The position numbers were made by a program, and so were the translations under genes. Positions 6,378 to 6,713 of a DNA stretch of 6,713 nt are shown here, piece by piece. The first letter of the stretch is position 1. Each line of letters starts with the position of its first letter. Where the stretch lies: contig JAKDLQ010000124.1 in assembly GCA_030452775.1 (NCBI GenBank), positions 1-6,713 on the forward strand. The letters run 5' to 3'. This DNA comes from Micrococcales bacterium (lineage in GTDB: Bacteria > Actinomycetota > Actinomycetes > Actinomycetales > Dermatophilaceae). Below the pieces are notes generated by a model. It saw only the letters and a list, made by a program, of their open reading frames with translations. It did not search any database and was not told the origin of the DNA.

Positions 6378-6474
6378 GCGCCGCTTTCCTACGCGTCGCG
6401 CGGTGACTAGAGAGCGCCAGCGCCACGGGAGCGGTGTCGCGACGACCACAGACAGACGGTCCAGCCCTGCGGCT

Positions 6475-6713
6475 TCACACTCGTCGCTCGATCGGCTGCC
6501 GAAGTGCTCGCGCGATCGGCGGCAGAACCCGTTCGACGGCGTTCGCCATCCGTGCGAACTGCGCGGGGCCCTGGTTGACCGGGTCGATGATGTCTGACTG
6601 TGCCGCGGAGCGGGGTACTACCAGGCCGCGTCGCGCGGCTGCCGCCGCGGCGATGCGTGCCACTCGCGTCGCTCCGGGCTCCATCGGCCCCACCTCCGCC
6701 ACGTCGAGGCCCT
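6475..6713 (-). CDS. Probable low-molecular-weight protein tyrosine phosphatase, C-terminal part (partial)
   Basis: The frame stays open to the right edge, so only the last 78 residues are seen and the start lies outside the window. The visible part has an Ala- and Arg-rich helix (about 14-29), then SDIIDPVNQ (39-47), then an amphipathic helix ending LPPIARALR (63-71). This resembles the C-terminus of bacterial low-molecular-weight tyrosine phosphatases, where the Asp of the DP motif (here D43-P44) is the general acid. The catalytic CX5R loop would be near the missing N-terminus, so activity cannot be judged. These enzymes dephosphorylate BY-kinases in polysaccharide loci, and the gene converges on one across 97 bases, which supports the call. 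An arsenate-reductase-like relative is the main alternative. An internal GTG at 6702 is not a likely start. Confidence 0.62.
   Translation of the reverse strand, partial: GLDVAEVGPMEPGATRVARIAAAAAARRGLVVPRSAAQSDIIDPVNQGPAQFARMANAVERVLPPIARALRQPIERRV

Noticed and set aside
6378..6474. Bidirectional terminator between the kinase and phosphatase genes
   Set aside because: Only short, interrupted GC-rich inverted repeats are present, with no T tract on either strand; I cannot support a terminator.

Overview
The window is GC-rich DNA with frequent GTG starts. It most likely comes from an actinomycete (Actinomycetota): the DUF3516-type DEAD-box helicase, the LCP-family wall ligase and the one-piece Wzz/BY-kinase are all of the kind common in that phylum. 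I cannot place it to genus. Five genes are complete and one is cut by the right edge. There are no RNA genes, mobile elements or CRISPR arrays, and no intergenic gap exceeds 150 bases.

Left part, minus strand (about 87-3621). Read in the direction of transcription, the order is a small two-helix LapA-like membrane protein (3621-3367), an 849-residue Ski2/Dob1-like superfamily 2 RNA helicase with a DUF3516-type C-terminal half (3307-758), and a polytopic DUF1345 membrane protein (731-87). Gaps are 59 and 26 bases, so they could be co-transcribed. However, each start also has its own -10-like hexamer placed as expected for leaderless transcripts. The first 62 bases are almost pure G and C homopolymer and look like a contig-end artefact.

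Right part (3709-6713). Two plus-strand genes belong to surface polysaccharide assembly: an LCP-family glycopolymer ligase (3709-4770) and a polysaccharide co-polymerase fused to a bacterial tyrosine autokinase (4914-6377). Facing them is the C-terminal part of a probable low-molecular-weight protein tyrosine phosphatase on the minus strand (6475 to beyond the edge). The likely logic is that the kinase/co-polymerase cycles between phosphorylated and dephosphorylated states to set polymer length and export, the phosphatase resets it, and the LCP enzyme attaches the polymer to the cell wall. This is probably the start of a capsule or exopolysaccharide locus extending to the right.

The gene content is ordinary. 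The most notable pattern is regulatory: three starts have a TANNNT hexamer, and a fourth has the near match CATACT, ending exactly six bases before the start codon, with no ribosome-binding site. The kinase gene instead has a purine-rich ribosome-binding site. I found no convincing new biological system.
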